Origin: Corbicula japonica
Lineage: Eukaryota > Mollusca > Bivalvia > Venerida > Cyrenidae
Reading direction: 5' to 3'
NCBI GenBank assembly: GCA_038501625.1
Contig: JAZAYU010000008.1
Coordinates: 7,378,938-7,442,937, forward strand
Length of the DNA stretch: 64,000 nucleotides
Both the position numbers and the translations under genes were made by a program. The notes below the pieces were generated by a model. It searched no databases, was not told the origin of the DNA, and saw nothing but the letters and a program-made list of their open reading frames with translations. This document shows positions 1-11,296 of this stretch, piece by piece. Each line of letters starts with the position of its first letter. Within the stretch, counting starts at the first letter, position 1.

Positions 1-317
1 CTGCATCTTTTTAATAAATGAATGGAATAAAACAAATCCTGGGTTAAATGTAAGCGTATTTAAATTGCTGTCAAAAATGTCATTATGAACCCACCTATAG
101 ACCTTAACTGCTGTAATTTCACATGATTTGCATTTGTTGCACATGCATTTCTTGCAGGATACGATGTGAACCAAGTGCACGAAATTTATTGGTGATTACA
201 CATTGTTGGTAAAAATACTATGTAATAGGGTGATTTTTGTGTCGCCCTTTCAATGAAATGGCGATACATAGGGATCGCTTTGTCTGTCCGTCGGTTTGTC
301 CGTCTGTCCATCGCAAA
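1..317. other. Intron sequence upstream of the first visible TM9SF4 exon
   Basis: AT-rich non-coding DNA. It probably lies inside an intron of the TM9SF4-type gene, because the first visible exon has an acceptor but no start codon. Positions 233-317 hold a CpG-containing leader with alternating gtcc/gtct blocks (positions 283-312). A similar leader occurs again near 31965-31990, so it looks like a dispersed repeat. Confidence 0.6.
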
Positions 318-1110
318 AAATTAACGTTTGCTATAACTTTGCCATTTCTTAATATTTCTTCATTATACTTTCAAAGTATATTGCTTATGACAAAACGCTC
401 GTGACGATGCCAAATTCTTTAGGTCGAGGTCATATTTGATGTAGTTATGCCCCTTTTTGTACTTAGATTTTAACACGAAAACTTAACGTTGTCTGTAAGT
501 TTGCCATTTTTCAATATTTCTTCATGAAACATTCAAATTATATTGCTTATGACAACACGCTCATGATGATGCCGAATTCTTTAGGTCAAGGTCACATTTG
601 ATGGAGTTAGGCCCCTTTTTGTACTTAGATTTTGACACGAAAACTTAACGTTGGCTATAACTTTGCCGTTTCTCAATATTTCTTCATGAAACTTTCAAAT
701 TATATTGCTTATGACAACACTCTCATGATGATGCCAAATTCTAAAGGTCAAGGTCACATTTGATGGAGTTAGGCCTCTTTTTGAACTTGGATTTTAACAC
801 AAAAACTTAATGTTGGCAATAACTTTGCCATTTCTCAATATCTCTTAAAGAAACTTACATATTATATTGCTTATGACAACACGCTCATGATAATGCTGAA
901 TTCTTTAGGTCAAGGTTGCATTTGATGGAGTTATGCCCCTTTTTGTACTTGGATTTTTACACGAAAACCTAATGTTGGCTATAACTGTGATTTCTCAATA
1001 TTTCTTCATGAAACTTTTTAATTATATTGCTCAAGACAACACACTCATGATGATGACAAGTTGTTTTGGTCAAGATGGAGTTATGCCCCTTTTTGTACTT
1101 GCATTTTTCT
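318..1110. repeat. Diverged tandem repeat, about 162-bp period, ~5 copies
   Basis: The phrase 'aacttaacgttggctataa' and close variants recur near 321, 480, 642, 806 and 966, a period of about 160-164 bp. Each unit also carries 'ttgcttatgacaacacgctc' and 'ggtcaaggtcacatttgatg'. Copies are clearly diverged. Short reading frames across 933-1246 only cross this repeat and are not genes. A related 'ggtcaaggtcac' repeat occurs at 28.6 kb and 55 kb. Confidence 0.85.
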
Positions 1111-1375
1111 TCGGACATTGTTCATTCAACTGAACACCCATCTAGTCTTCATATTGACCACTTTAAGGAAAATACCTGAAAAAATGGGTGATGCGTTGTT
1201 AATGTCTTTCAGTATATATTTTCTTAGATATTTAACACTTTGGTAAATGCATGGATTTTTACTGATTTTATTTAATGCAATGGATAGTTTAATACATTAA
1301 TTTGACATAAAATAATTCAACGTGTACCACTGGACAATTAGACCATATGTGCAATAATTAATGTTCCATTTGCAG

Positions 1376-2847
1376 GCCATCTGGGAGAACCAGTTCTACT
1401 ACCTGTTTGGCTTCCTGTTCCTGGTGTTTGTCATCCTGGTCATATCTGTGTCCCAAATCTCAATAGTGATGGTCTACTTCCAGCTGTGTGGAGAGGTAAG
1501 TCTGTGTCCCAAATCTCAATAGTGATGGTCTACTTCCAGCTGTGTGGAGAGGTAAGTCTGTGTCACAAATCTCAATAGTGATGGTCTACTTCCAGCTGTG
1601 AGGAGAGGTAAGTCTGTGTCACAAATCTCAATAGTGATGGTCTACTTTCAGCTGTGAGGAGAGGTAAGTCTGTGTCACAAATCTCAATAGTGATGGTCTA
1701 CTTCCAGCTGTGTGGAGAGGTAAGTCCGTGTCCCAAATCTCAATAGTGATGGTCTTCTTCCAGCTGTGAGGAGAGGTAAGTCTGTGTCACAAATCTCAAT
1801 AGTGATGGTCTACTTCCAGTTGTGTGGAGAGGTAAGTCTGTGTCCCAAATCTCAATAGTGATGGTCTTCTTCCAGCTGTGTGGAGAGGTAAGTCTGTGTC
1901 CCAAATCTCAATAGTGATGGTCTACTTCCAGCTGTGTGGAGAGGTAAGTCTGTGTCCCACATCTCAATAGTGATGGTCTACTTCCAGCTGTGAGGAGAGG
2001 TAAGTCTGTGTCACAAATCTCAATAGTGATGGTCTACTTCCAGCTGTGTGGAGAGGTAAGTCTGTGTCACCGGTGTGGCACCAGCTCTGGAGTTATGGCC
2101 CTTAAGTGCAACTATTTAATCAGGTAACCAGTGTCAGCAAAACTTTACCAAGTTGTCTCTGTTGAATATTATGTGGAAGTTTGGCACTCTTGTTCTGGTA
2201 ATACTTTAAAATTATTTTCAATATAATAAACATTTCTGCTGTTTTTTTACAGGACTACCATTGGTGGTGGAGATCGTTTATTGTGTCTGGAGGATCTGCA
2301 GTCTATATCTTTGCATACTCTATATTTTACTTTGTAACAAAGGTAAGTGTTTTTTTTATAAATTTGATATTAACCCACATTTACATTGCATGGATCTGTG
2401 CATTCTAATCAGGATCTGCACTGTTTTCTATGAACTTATTAAAAAGCTTTTTAGCTCTGCTATATGCTAGTATTGGGCAGTTATGGCTTAGCCGCATGGA
2501 ATGTCATGCTTCAAGATTGTTTGGTTGAGATCATGACCCATGCAAAAGATTTACATTATATTCAAGATAGAGTGAAAATCTGTGATGTAAACACTCTTAA
2601 ACAAATGATCTTTTTGTAATGTAAAATTCAAATAGAAATCTATTCACAAGAAATAATTTTATTGACTAAATACTGATAATCTTGTTTTCTGTTTTAGTTG
2701 GAGATCACAGCATTCGTATCGACTCTCCTGTATTTTGGATACACGTTGCTTATGGTGATAACATTCTGGTTGCTCACGGGAACCATAGGATTTTACGCAG
2801 CATATTGGTTCATTAGGAAAATATACAGTGCCATCAAGATCGATTGA
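1376..2847 (+). CDS. TM9SF4: Transmembrane 9 superfamily member 4 (nonaspanin), last three coding exons
   Basis: These are the C-terminal 119 residues of a nonaspanin, a nine-helix Golgi/endosomal membrane protein implicated in sorting transmembrane-domain cargo, adhesion and phagocytosis. Coding exons are 1376-1495 (40 codons, from [13 protein letters not shown] to VYFQLCGE), 2253-2342 (30 codons, from DYHWWWRSF) and 2698-2847 (49 codons plus TGA, ending [10 protein letters not shown]). All joints are phase 0 and all have AG acceptors and GTAAGT donors. The text covers the last hydrophobic helices, including [14 protein letters not shown], and ends in the KxD-type C-terminal tail that retains TM9 proteins in the Golgi. 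The [11 protein letters not shown] stretch, the DYxWWWR block and the KID ending fit TM9SF4 better than TM9SF2 as I recall these families. The N-terminal part lies upstream of the window. The first intron carries an unusual array of copies of the exon end. Confidence 0.93.
1445..2060 (+). repeat. 56-bp tandem array of exon end plus splice donor, 11 copies
   Basis: Exactly eleven 56-bp units fill 616 bp. Unit 1 (1445-1500) is the last 51 bases of the TM9SF4 exon, encoding [17 protein letters not shown], plus the first five intron bases gtaag. The next ten units continue into the intron, so there are eleven consecutive GTAAGT donors. Units differ by a few substitutions. Several read ctgtgAgga, which places TGA in the exon frame, while cCc/cAc changes are silent. 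Each unit also contains ctacttccag, which resembles a 3' splice site, 12 bases before its donor. The unit length is not a multiple of 3, so reading through one unit shifts frame. Confidence 0.95.
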
Positions 2848-5800
2848 TCACAAGAACAAATTAGGTTTTTAATGCAATTGTTTAATTGTGTAAACAAGTA
2901 AGCATCTGATATAGAAATCTTATTTGAGGGATGTATTGTGTATAAATGACATGGAACTTGAGTTCACATGGTTTTTATTGGAGATAAATGTGCACAATTA
3001 GAAAGTGTTAAGATATGACTTTTATTTTAATATGGAATATATTGGTTGTTAACTGTAAACTGGCCAATAGTTATTGCAGCATTGGGATTGCTTGTGTTCT
3101 CTGAACATTTTGTGTAATGATGGTCCAAGATTCCTAGTAACCGAAGGCATATGTGGGCAGTAAATAATGGGTTTTTCACAGAGCTTAAACTGTTGTGGTG
3201 TAGATGATGTGTTTTGTATCAAGCTCTCACAAACCATGTTAATGAATGTGCTCACATGTTTGTTGTTTGGATTATGATTGGACACAACAGACATCTTCAG
3301 ATGCGGATCCAGATGGGGTTCAGTACGGTTGCTCGAAAAACCGCTTTTGAGCAGCAAATTTTTAATTTTCATGGAGATTTTGGCCGGAAAGTTGGAAATT
3401 TTCATGTAACTGCCTTAAGAGTGCTACAAATGAACCCCCTTCTGGAAATCTTGTATCCGACTCTGCATCTTGTTCCGTATAGCTAGGTGGTTACACACAT
3501 CATTTCACACCTTGTGGACCAGTTTGAACAAGACATAGCACTGGTAGATGTAAACATTATTATTATTGTTATATATGATGCATTATAATTGTATTCATGA
3601 CATTCTTGCTTGATATGCTTATACTTAAGGTATTATCTATTGAAAAAGTGATTATAACATTTCCAGAGATGTTTGAAGACTATTGAATCAGGTGGACTGA
3701 TTGTGATTATGTGATACTGCATTTTCTCAGAGTTTACCTAAGGTAGCTGGACTGATGTGTAGCTGTTCTATGTTAATAGACATAAGAGATGGTCAGAATG
3801 TGTTTTTCTTGCCCTTGAGGAAAGAAATAATCATGAAGGTAGATTAAACTTGTTATAACTTTAATCAAAGACAACAGGACATATTTACCAATCCAAATCA
3901 TTAAATGTTCTATGATATACCCCATGAACAACTGGATTTATATTAAAATTAAAGTTTGGACATCAGTTTGGTTTTAATAGTCCACACAACTTTTGGTGAT
4001 TTCAGACAGATTGTTTATTCTTCGTCCCTTGGTCTATATTATCAAAATAATGTCTTGCCTTAGACACCTTCAATCCCTACTGGCCCATGGTATATCAGTT
4101 GATGCACATTTGCTTGTATGCTAGCGATATTTAGTTGTTACAAATAATAATTGTGAACCAGTTGTTACCTCTTGGAAAACTCTGAGCTAATGCATCTGCT
4201 TTATTCATCAAATATTGGACCAGGACTGTTATAATTAAGAAAAGCTGACCAATTCAACAGTTTTACTTCTGGAATTCATTGTAAGATACTGGAAAACATA
4301 CCTGTTTTGCCTCTTGTTTTGTGAGTTAGTTTACATACATGACAGTTGTTAAAATATACAGAATCAGGATGAAAGTGCATGGGATTGTTGTTCTATTAAC
4401 CCTTTTCTCCATAGGTGTGCCTCTAATCATGTGTAATCATCATAGATCACCTGCACATTGGTGCTATCAGATCTGAATCTATACTGATCGCTTCTTGGTC
4501 AGAAAAAAAACTAATGATTCTTACAGCAAACAGAGTCAGTCATGCTGGAAGAGCTGATACTAGTCATCCACTGGATGCACAGAGTCAAGGGTTAATACTG
4601 GTCCCATGAGTTCTTAATTTAAATATAAATACTTGTTACAGTCAATTTTAAAATATATTGAGTTTAAATTAATATTTGTATGGACTATCTGCTACTGAAA
4701 AGTATACAAAAGAATATTCGAGTCTTGCTAAAACAGTGACAGCATTTTCCTACTTCTAACATTTATGTTCTAATTGCTTGGTGAATTCTGCTATTGTGAA
4801 TTCCATGTTTAGTTTACTTGTTATTATAGTGATTTAGGCCCTTATATATTTTACTAACATTCAATACATTTATATGAAATGATGTAATGTTGTGCACTGG
4901 TTAAAAACAAGATTGCTTTTTGTCATAGCTGGCGTTTTTTATCATAGTTCATTTCTTTAAAGAGCATGTGTTTAGCTCAGTGTTATTTTTCAATTATTTT
5001 GCCAAGTTAAACCAACAATGTATACTGCAATTATGTTATAGTTAGTGTATGTTAAGTGAATTTTTAACATATAAGAACAGAGCATAGCTCAGTGACCATA
5101 GTTTCTTAATTATTAAAACTTCACTTAACCTACTCTAAATAACTGTGATTGCCACAATTTTACCTTACAACTATTAGATATGACATTATAACCATATTAA
5201 TATTCAATTCTTAACAGACTCATATGAAGTGATTGAGTGGTTAAAACATGTTGTTTTAACAGTTATTCGAAATTCAGACTCGGTGATTGAATGGAAAATT
5301 GTGTTGGACAATAATTTTGATAGCCAATACAAGTAATATATACAATGTATATTATAGTTTGTAATAGTTTAAGTACTGAAAATAACTATTGAATTTAATA
5401 CTGACAGGTAAACTAATACTAAACTTTTCATATCACCATTACTTTTTAATGGCACGAAATTTGCATGATGTGATAAATAGTTTGAAAGCATTTTTGTCAC
5501 AGTTGCAACATTTTATGAATGAGCCTGTGATAAGAGAAAACAGATCCTGTACAAGTTGAATAACATGTTTTACAATATAAGGCCAGAGTACTTTGTGCAG
5601 AACTATTATTTCTCATGTAGAAGTACTAAAGAGTTGAAATATTTTGTGAGGTCGTCAAACAATGAAGACTTGACAAAAATCTTAACAAACTTGAGCATTT
5701 GTAATTGAGTCATACTTTCATAAATGATACTTATTCCATAAAATGACTTATTCCATAAAATGAGGCATATACTTCGGGAATTCATTCCCAAATTTCTTCT

Positions 5801-6183
5801 TCTGGAGTAAACTATTGATGCCATTTAATTTTTTAAAAGCGCACATTCAATACCGTAAAAATTACAGAATAATATATTTATTTTATTGTACTGTTACAAC
5901 TGTGCCTATAAAAGTCAATCATGTAAATAAGGGTTTACTCTTGAAACAATATTCTGTAAAATATGCAACAAATATCTATGGTATGTTCTAGAATTTACTT
6001 CATATTTAATGATTGTGTAGATTTGAACAAATAGTGCTAGATAATGTAAGGGCATGTATAATGCTGGGGTAAATACAAGTATATATTTTAGTGTTGATTT
6101 AATCAAATTATCGGTAGTTATTTATCTGACAGTTCATGTTACTACAGTTATCTGTTTAATGTTCCGCTTTGTTGTAAGTAATG
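2848..6183. other. 3' UTR and/or intergenic AT-rich sequence
   Basis: This follows the TM9SF4 stop codon. No convincing reading frame is present, and no AATAAA site could be singled out as the end of the transcript. The first AATAAA I noticed lie much further on, near 6289 and 6589. The stretch includes a decayed foldback repeat at 4396-4595, listed separately; otherwise I see nothing defined. Confidence 0.5.
4396..4595. repeat. Decayed copy of the TTAACCCTTT...AAAGGGTTAA foldback family
   Basis: The element begins ttaacccttttctccata and ends cagagtcaagggttaa, an inverted pair. Its interior carries diverged 'atcagatctgaatctatactg' and 'ggtcagaaa' blocks. Better copies sit at 7297-7507, 21659-21893, 39440-39645 and 40196-40435. 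Confidence 0.6.
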
Positions 6184-6278
6184 GCCCAAGATTATAAAAC
6201 TGATATTGGAGACCAGTCTCAAAGCTTGAGAATCTGATCGGCTGAGGATGGAGACTAGTCCAGTTTTAAAATCTTTTG
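6184..6278. repeat. Partial GCCCAAGATTATAAAACTG hairpin MITE
   Basis: The sequence gcccaagattataaaactga, then gagaccagtctcaa and tctgatcggctga, matches the left arm of the palindromic family that is intact at 26864-27006 and 39825-39968. The right arm is reduced to 'ccagttttaaaatctt'. Confidence 0.75.
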
Positions 6279-6637
6279 TAGTGCAACTAATAAAAATGCA
6301 CCTCGTAAACAATATTTAAAACAGTATGTGTTCGAGAATGGCTTTCTTTTAACTGTCATAGCACATCATAGATTGGTGTTAACCTTTTTCTCCATTTATT
6401 GCAATGGTTTAAGTGAAATTATACTTTGTTCTGTTATGAAATACACTGTAATAATTTATATAGATCAGTATTTGAAGTCATCCTTAATTTAGTTGGAACA
6501 CATAAAAGAAAAACGGAACTGTTCTGAAATGTCACTGTGTTCCATCAAGCATTCATAATGAAATGCACAATATCATTTTGATAAACAGAATAAATGGACC
6601 TACTTAGAGGCATTGGGGATCATTGTTTCTTACATAC

Positions 6638-6886
6638 CAGGCCCTGTGATTATAAAACTTTTTTCATGCTCAACTCAATTCTGTGCTCAAACTTAAAATA
6701 TAAAAAGCATTACCAGTCATCTTAAATAAGGAATAATTTTCTGTTCAACAGTTGTTGTTTAGAGCAATTGTGTCAACTTTTCAGTTTAAAATGTTTTATT
6801 TTATATAATGAACAGAAAAGAAGCCATCAAATTTTCATGCTCAAATTGAGTCGAGCACGAAAAAAGTTTTATAATCACGGGGCCTG
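6638..6886. mobile_element. 249-bp MITE with ~40-bp terminal inverted repeats
   Basis: The left end caggccctgtgattataaaa and the right end ttttataatcacggggcctg are inverted copies. The match continues inward through ctttttTcatgctcaactcaa on the left and ttgagtcgagcacgaaaaaag on the right. The interior is AT-rich and non-coding. The right end abuts the foldback repeat that starts at 6887. In the related copy at 58.38 kb the same boundary is uninterrupted (ccagatcaggtcatcc), so this MITE is a later insertion at that edge. Confidence 0.8.
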
Positions 6887-7275
6887 ATCAGGTCATCCGA
6901 TGTTTTCACCCGTGTAGAAAATTTCGATCCTACACCCCCATGTAGAATGAGTCACTTGAGTGACGTCACGTCTTCAAGTATCTGACGTAATATATTCAAG
7001 TTAGTGACGTCATTTATCAAAAAGTTTGCGTTAACGTCAATATTTTAGCATAATGGAAATAAATAAGTATGTATATTGACACAAAATGTTATAAATAATA
7101 AAAGGTATGCAAGAAAAAGTATCTTGCATGAGACATTCGGTAAAGATAGAAAAATCTGTCACCTCAGGTTAACTGTTTTTTGGCGGGAACTCGGCAGAGC
7201 CTCGTTCCCGCAAAACAGTTCCCCTCGGTGACAGATTTTTCCATCTTCACCTCGCACTCATGCATGATACTTATA
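6887..7275. repeat. Foldback repeat family 'ATCAGGTCATCC', copy 1
   Basis: About 390 bp that recurs almost verbatim around the insertion at 58600-61517 (copy 2 is 58384-61735). Landmarks are gatcctacacccccatgtag, gtgacgtcacgtcttcaag, gtatgcaagaaaaagtatct and a terminal hairpin at 7150-7250 with arms aaaatctgtcacct / ggtgacagattttt. The hairpin loop reads gggaactcggcagagcctcg. No reading frame is present. Confidence 0.85.
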
Positions 7276-7296
7276 CTCCAATAATGAATTAGCATT

Positions 7297-7507
7297 TTAA
7301 CTCTTCCCTCCATATATATGCATTTTTACGCATGTGCGACCAGTGTAGATCCAGATCAGCCGGCACATCTGTGCCGTCTGATCAGGATCTGCACTGGTCA
7401 TATTTTGGTCAGAAATAACCTAACAAATCATAAAGCAAATAGTGCAGATCCTGGATCTCAACTGCTTGCCCACTCAATAAAGGTGTATCAATGGAGGAAA
7501 GCGTTAA
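7297..7507. repeat. TTAACCCTTT foldback family copy
   Basis: The element runs from tttaactcttccctccatat to atggaggaaagcgttaaa, which are inverted ends. The interior has gatccagatcagccggcaca and tctgatcaggatctgcactg. The reading frame at 7318-7518 merely spans this repeat. Confidence 0.75.
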
Positions 7508-8061
7508 ATAAGTTTTAGATTTATTCCTAGTCTTAATTAAGACAAGGTGAGCACGATTTAGTTACCATTCTAAATTTGAGTTATTATGGGAACTTCAGAA
7601 CTGTATTAAGTTAAATTTACATATCTTAAAATTTACCATTGTTTAACTTTAAAAAAGACAGTTATGTTCATAAAGTACATTAAATAAAATCTGAGACCCA
7701 GTAAATTCCCCTACAACTTAAGAAGTGTTTTAGAAGTAAAATTCAAGTAGGGTGGAACACATATAAATGTTCATGTAAAACAGTATACATTTATGTTTTT
7801 ATTTATTTTGTATTTTAACATGTTTTGTTGGCTGTTACATGCATTATTGAAGATTTATTTCTGAAATATGTAATAATTGTAAATAATGGTAAAATTAAAG
7901 AGGTAATATATGTTTGAAGTTGTATTTTCTTTCTTCATGTTCTTAATTCAAGATCTTTTTGATTGTTGAACAGTTTTAAAACAATGTAGAGCCATTGAAG
8001 TGAATACCACTTTAATACAATTGATGCTTTGACCACTGACCATTAAAAGTACTGGTCTGTT
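7508..8061. other. AT-rich non-coding stretch
   Basis: I see no gene, repeat boundary or RNA in this stretch. Confidence 0.5.
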
Positions 8062-8150
8062 CCCAAGGTTATAAAATCAATAGTGGAGACCAGTCTCAGA
8101 TGTTAGCAATCTGAGAACTGTCTTGGAACTGAGCAATGGGAATTTTATAA
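8062..8150. repeat. Partial GCCCAAGGTTATAAAA hairpin MITE
   Basis: The left arm cccaaggttataaaatcaat, gagaccagtctcaga and a degraded right arm gggaattttataagaac match the family at 26864-27006. Confidence 0.6.
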
Positions 8151-8642
8151 GAACTGTTTTCCATACTATTCCATAGTCAGCGGCGTATGGTCCCAGGTAA
8201 GAAAAACCAGCCCATCCTAAACGAGTTAACAGTAGGAGGGAATGAACAGAAACGAATCTGGCACAATATAGGTGTTTTTTTTTTACTATTTTTGGTAATT
8301 TCCGTACTTTATAATTTTTTGTTTTCCACTTGCATCTGCCCATCTTTCAGCATGATGCTGGGTTGCGCGCTGAGTCTGCCCTTTTGAATCCGCTGTTGTT
8401 TCAAATTTCTAACTTAACGCTTTTTAATCGGTAAGTAGAAAATGGACACCTCTAGAAGGATCTTCTAAATATTCATGAAAAACGCTCCTTGGCAGGTACC
8501 GAGCTATTCACGTACGACTTTCTTCGTTGCACTTGCTCTAATCTGACATTTTTTTTATTGTTAAATTTTTTTTCTTCACAATATGTGAATATGTTAACTC
8601 TGCACTGTTAACTGTTACCTGTTCCTCACCTTTTGGGATCAA
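8151..8642. other. Unassigned sequence before the Penelope-like element
   Basis: The overlapping frames at 8077-8387 show no recognisable domain. Nothing defined is seen here. Confidence 0.4.
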
Positions 8643-9750
8643 TCAAAATTGTACTAATGTATATATTTAGAGGTGCTCAACCCGGGACTAGACGGCGTTG
8701 GCAGTTAAAAAATACATCTCATTAAACTATGTCACCTTATTGAGGCGCTCACATTTTTGTTGGATGATATTTATGAAATTTGGTACATCTGTTTTTAAAC
8801 AAGTAATAGGCATTCCAATGGGTACTAATTGTGCAACCCTTGTTGCTGATCTGTTTTCATACCGTTATGAAAGAGATTTTATGTTATCTCTTTCTACCGA
8901 ACATCAAGATGAAATTATTACAGCCTTTAACAACACCTTGATGTACCTTGATGATTTGTTGAATAAAGATAGTAACAATTTTTCATCTCTGGTTAATAAA
9001 ATGTACCCTTAACTACAACTTAATAAAGCAAATACTTCAGATAAGGAAGCAAACTTTCTTGATCTTAATCTTTCTAATGAAAATGGATACGTTACTACTA
9101 AAATATACGATAAAAGAGACGATTTTAATTTTAATGTAGAAAATTTACCGTTTTTTTTTACGGCAATGTTTCTCGTTTATATCTCACAGTTTGTTCGCTT
9201 TTCTGGAGCTTGCAATATTGTTAATGATTTCAATAAACGTAATCCTTGCATAACAGAAAAAAATTAAAACAAGGTTATCGGTATCGTAAATTAAGGAAAA
9301 CCTTTTGCAAGTTGTATCGCCGATACCCAGATTTAATTCAAAAATTCAGGTGCAGTTTTAAATCACTATTGCAACAAGGTATTTTACGACCAGATTATTT
9401 TAGAGATTTAATTTATAAACTTAAGAAAATAAAAGGCAATATTAATTTCCATCAGTTATTCGTAAAAATCACTTGCTTACCTCTTTGGTTGCACGACGGT
9501 GGCAGGGGTTTGAGAGTTTACGAAGGTTTATGGGGAAATCTTTCTTTAAAGAACCTAGAAGCTCGATTTGTTTCTTTTATCCCTGTCATCGTGTTCTTGC
9601 TAATTTGACTACAGGGGCTCTGATCTCGGTAAGATCATTGAGAACTCGCCCATTTTGCTTTGCACCATCATTTGTGATGGTCAAAATTGTACTGTTTGTT
9701 GGTGTAAATATTGAAATGCGCTCAACCCGGGGCTAGGCGGCGTGGGCAGT
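8643..9750 (+). mobile_element. Remnant retroelement flanked by direct repeats (Penelope-like pLTR arrangement)
   Basis: A reverse-transcriptase remnant lies between two direct repeats. The left repeat (8643-8705) and right repeat (9681-9750) both start tcaaaattgtact and both end gctcaacccggg-ctag-cggcg-gggcagt. Direct terminal repeats around a broken RT of this type fit the pseudo-LTR organisation of Penelope-like elements. The left repeat meets the coding remnant almost at once, so the element is heavily deleted. A decayed LTR element or a tandem LINE junction is possible but less likely. Confidence 0.6.
8695..9610 (+). pseudogene. Reverse transcriptase fragment, Penelope-like
   Basis: An open piece (8698-9012) carries GIPMGTNCATLVADLFSYRY and the catalytic box MYLDDLL, the palm motifs of a reverse transcriptase. 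Stops and frameshifts follow. A second readable piece (9246-9500) gives KLKQGYRYRKLRKTFCKLYR and QKFRCSFKSLLQQGI, which resembles the region C-terminal to this RT palm. The upstream fingers and any GIY-YIG endonuclease are missing. The G(I)PMGTNCA motif is common in animal Penelope-type RTs as I recall them; the clade assignment is less certain than the RT identity. It is not a functional gene. Confidence 0.7.
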
Positions 9751-9922
9751 AATATGCATTTCCATTACTGTCCATGAGCAGGTTAAATCAAACCGAGCCT
9801 GCAATATTTTCATATTTGTCTTGTTCGATGGCTTTCAAAGTTCCCTTTTCATCTATTGCAATGTTTTTAGATTCTTATATGTCTGTGTGCTTTTGCATGC
9901 AACATTGTTAAGCTGATGGGTG

Positions 9923-10463
9923 AAAAGGTGAAATATGCATATCAGGAATGGCCACATTCAGAAAAAACAGCCTCCCACACAGTCAAGAAGAAGAGGGAGG
10001 GAGAGAGCATGGGTAATAAAATGATCAGTTTCAAAAAAAGACACCACAAACAATTAACAAAACTGAGAACCCGAGGGGTTACCGCCTTGGAACGATCAGT
10101 GGCAAATTAAATTGCCACTGGGGGTTTAAACCAGGTTCTTGGGTGCACCAACCTCACACTGAGTTGGAGTTATTTCACCAAGACAACTTGTAATTGTTTG
10201 TTGATATGAGAAGCTGTTAGGGCAAGTGTGAGGTTGGTGCACCCTAGAACCTGGTTTAAACCCCCAGTGGCAATTTGTTTTGCCGCTGACCGTTTCAAGG
10301 CGGTAACCCCAAGGGTTCCCTATGCCGTTAATCGTTTGTGGCGTCTTATTTGAATTGATATACTTATAACAACAAGCTCTCCTTTCCTCTCTTCTTTTTC
10401 GCTGCGTGGGGAGGCTGTGTTTTGTGAGTGTGGCGATTCTTGATATGCATATTTCACCTTTTT
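9923..10463. mobile_element. 540-bp foldback element with ~250-bp inverted arms
   Basis: The arms 9923-10165 and 10205-10463 are inverted copies. The ends aaaaggtgaaatatgcatat and atatgcatatttcacctttt mirror each other, as do cacagcctccc / gggaggctgtg, gacaccacaaacaattaac / gttaatcgtttgtggcgtc and ctgggggtttaaaccaggtt / aacctggtttaaacccccag. The central arms are nearly perfect and the outer arms more diverged. The frame at 9916-10110 lies in the left arm and is not a gene. Confidence 0.9.
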
Positions 10464-10545
10464 TTACTCTTCTTTTTTGGCTGTGTGGTGTGACTGTGTC
10501 TTCTGAATGTAGCCTTTACTGATATGCATAATTCACTTTTTTGTA
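10464..10545. repeat. Extra terminal copy of the preceding foldback arm
   Basis: The stretch cttcttttttggctgtgtgg ... tgatatgcataattcacttt repeats the outer right arm of 9923-10463 directly after it, in the same orientation. Confidence 0.75.
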
Positions 10546-10561
10546 AACGCAATAGTATTTT

Positions 10562-10846
10562 ATGAGAAGATACGTATTACAAATGATAGTGCCTCTAGCT
10601 GGGAGCGAACCCGCACCGTCACGGCGACAGCGCCTAGCCCTGCAATTCCTGCCACGCAAACAGCTGAGCTAGCCGGGACAAGCCCAACATAGGTTGATCG
10701 GATAGCCCTGATATACGTAACCATCACTGCCATCGGTAACGGGTTATTTTACTGATAACAGTACTGACTTTATGTACGGGGAGACTTTTTACGGCCGTCA
10801 CACTGCACAAAAGCGCTACTGTGAATTTCAAATGATAGTGCCTCTA
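10562..10846 (-). mobile_element. tRNA-derived SINE, truncated dimer
   Basis: On the minus strand the head (10682 down to 10582) reads ggctagctcagctg, an A-box-like block, and gtgcgggttcgctccc, a B-box-like block, as in tRNA-derived SINE heads. The adjoining body (10683-10829) recurs at 53.6-54.1 kb, with ggtaacgggttattttactg as a landmark. A second head starts at 10830 (aatgatagtgcctctag) but stops at the junction with the LINE fragment at 10847. These are pol III-type signals of a SINE and not a working tRNA gene. Confidence 0.8.
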
Positions 10847-11295
10847 GATTCATCTTCTACTTCACAAATACTATTGGAAATTTGGCACAATCTATCATTT
10901 CGGTTAAGACCCACAAATCTTCCAGTTTCAACCCAAAGAGGTAGAATATCGCAACGAAATTGATCTAAATGTGATCTCTCAACCTTTGTAAGATTTGCGA
11001 GAAGATATTTTTCTGTATTGTATTCTGATTTAAATTTTATGTAAGTTCTCAACTTCGAGACTGTTTTTATTTCATTGGACCAATCTTCTTTATATTTGGT
11101 AAATAATCTGTCTTCTACCTCTTTGAGATCAACCGAAGTTTTAGTGTCATAACAGGCCGAAAGATTTACTTCACATACAATTTGTTTTATTTCTAGGCAC
11201 CAAGTATTTCCATTAGACCTATAATCATATTCAAATATTTTTCTTATCAATCTTGAGTTATTCATGTTTACTATTCTGATCCATAATCTAATCAT
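10847..11295 (-). pseudogene. C-terminal fragment of a non-LTR retrotransposon ORF2
   Basis: An open stretch of about 150 codons resembles the post-RT tail of jockey/CR1-like LINE proteins. It has the KLRTYIKFKSEYNTEKYLLA block, then RSHLDQFRCDILPLWVETGR and a closing CEVEDE, where intact elements continue into an HFLFxC-type motif. It is cut at that point by the SINE junction. The upstream boundary abuts the end of the R2-type element, which may have inserted beside or into it. No RT palm is present. The clade is inferred from the tail only. Confidence 0.65.
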
Positions 11296-11296
11296 G

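Noticed and set aside
10582..10682. Functional tRNA gene on the minus strand
   Set aside because: The head recurs with a shared body at 53.6-54.1 kb, which marks a SINE. The arm between anticodon and T arm is too long for a standard tRNA.
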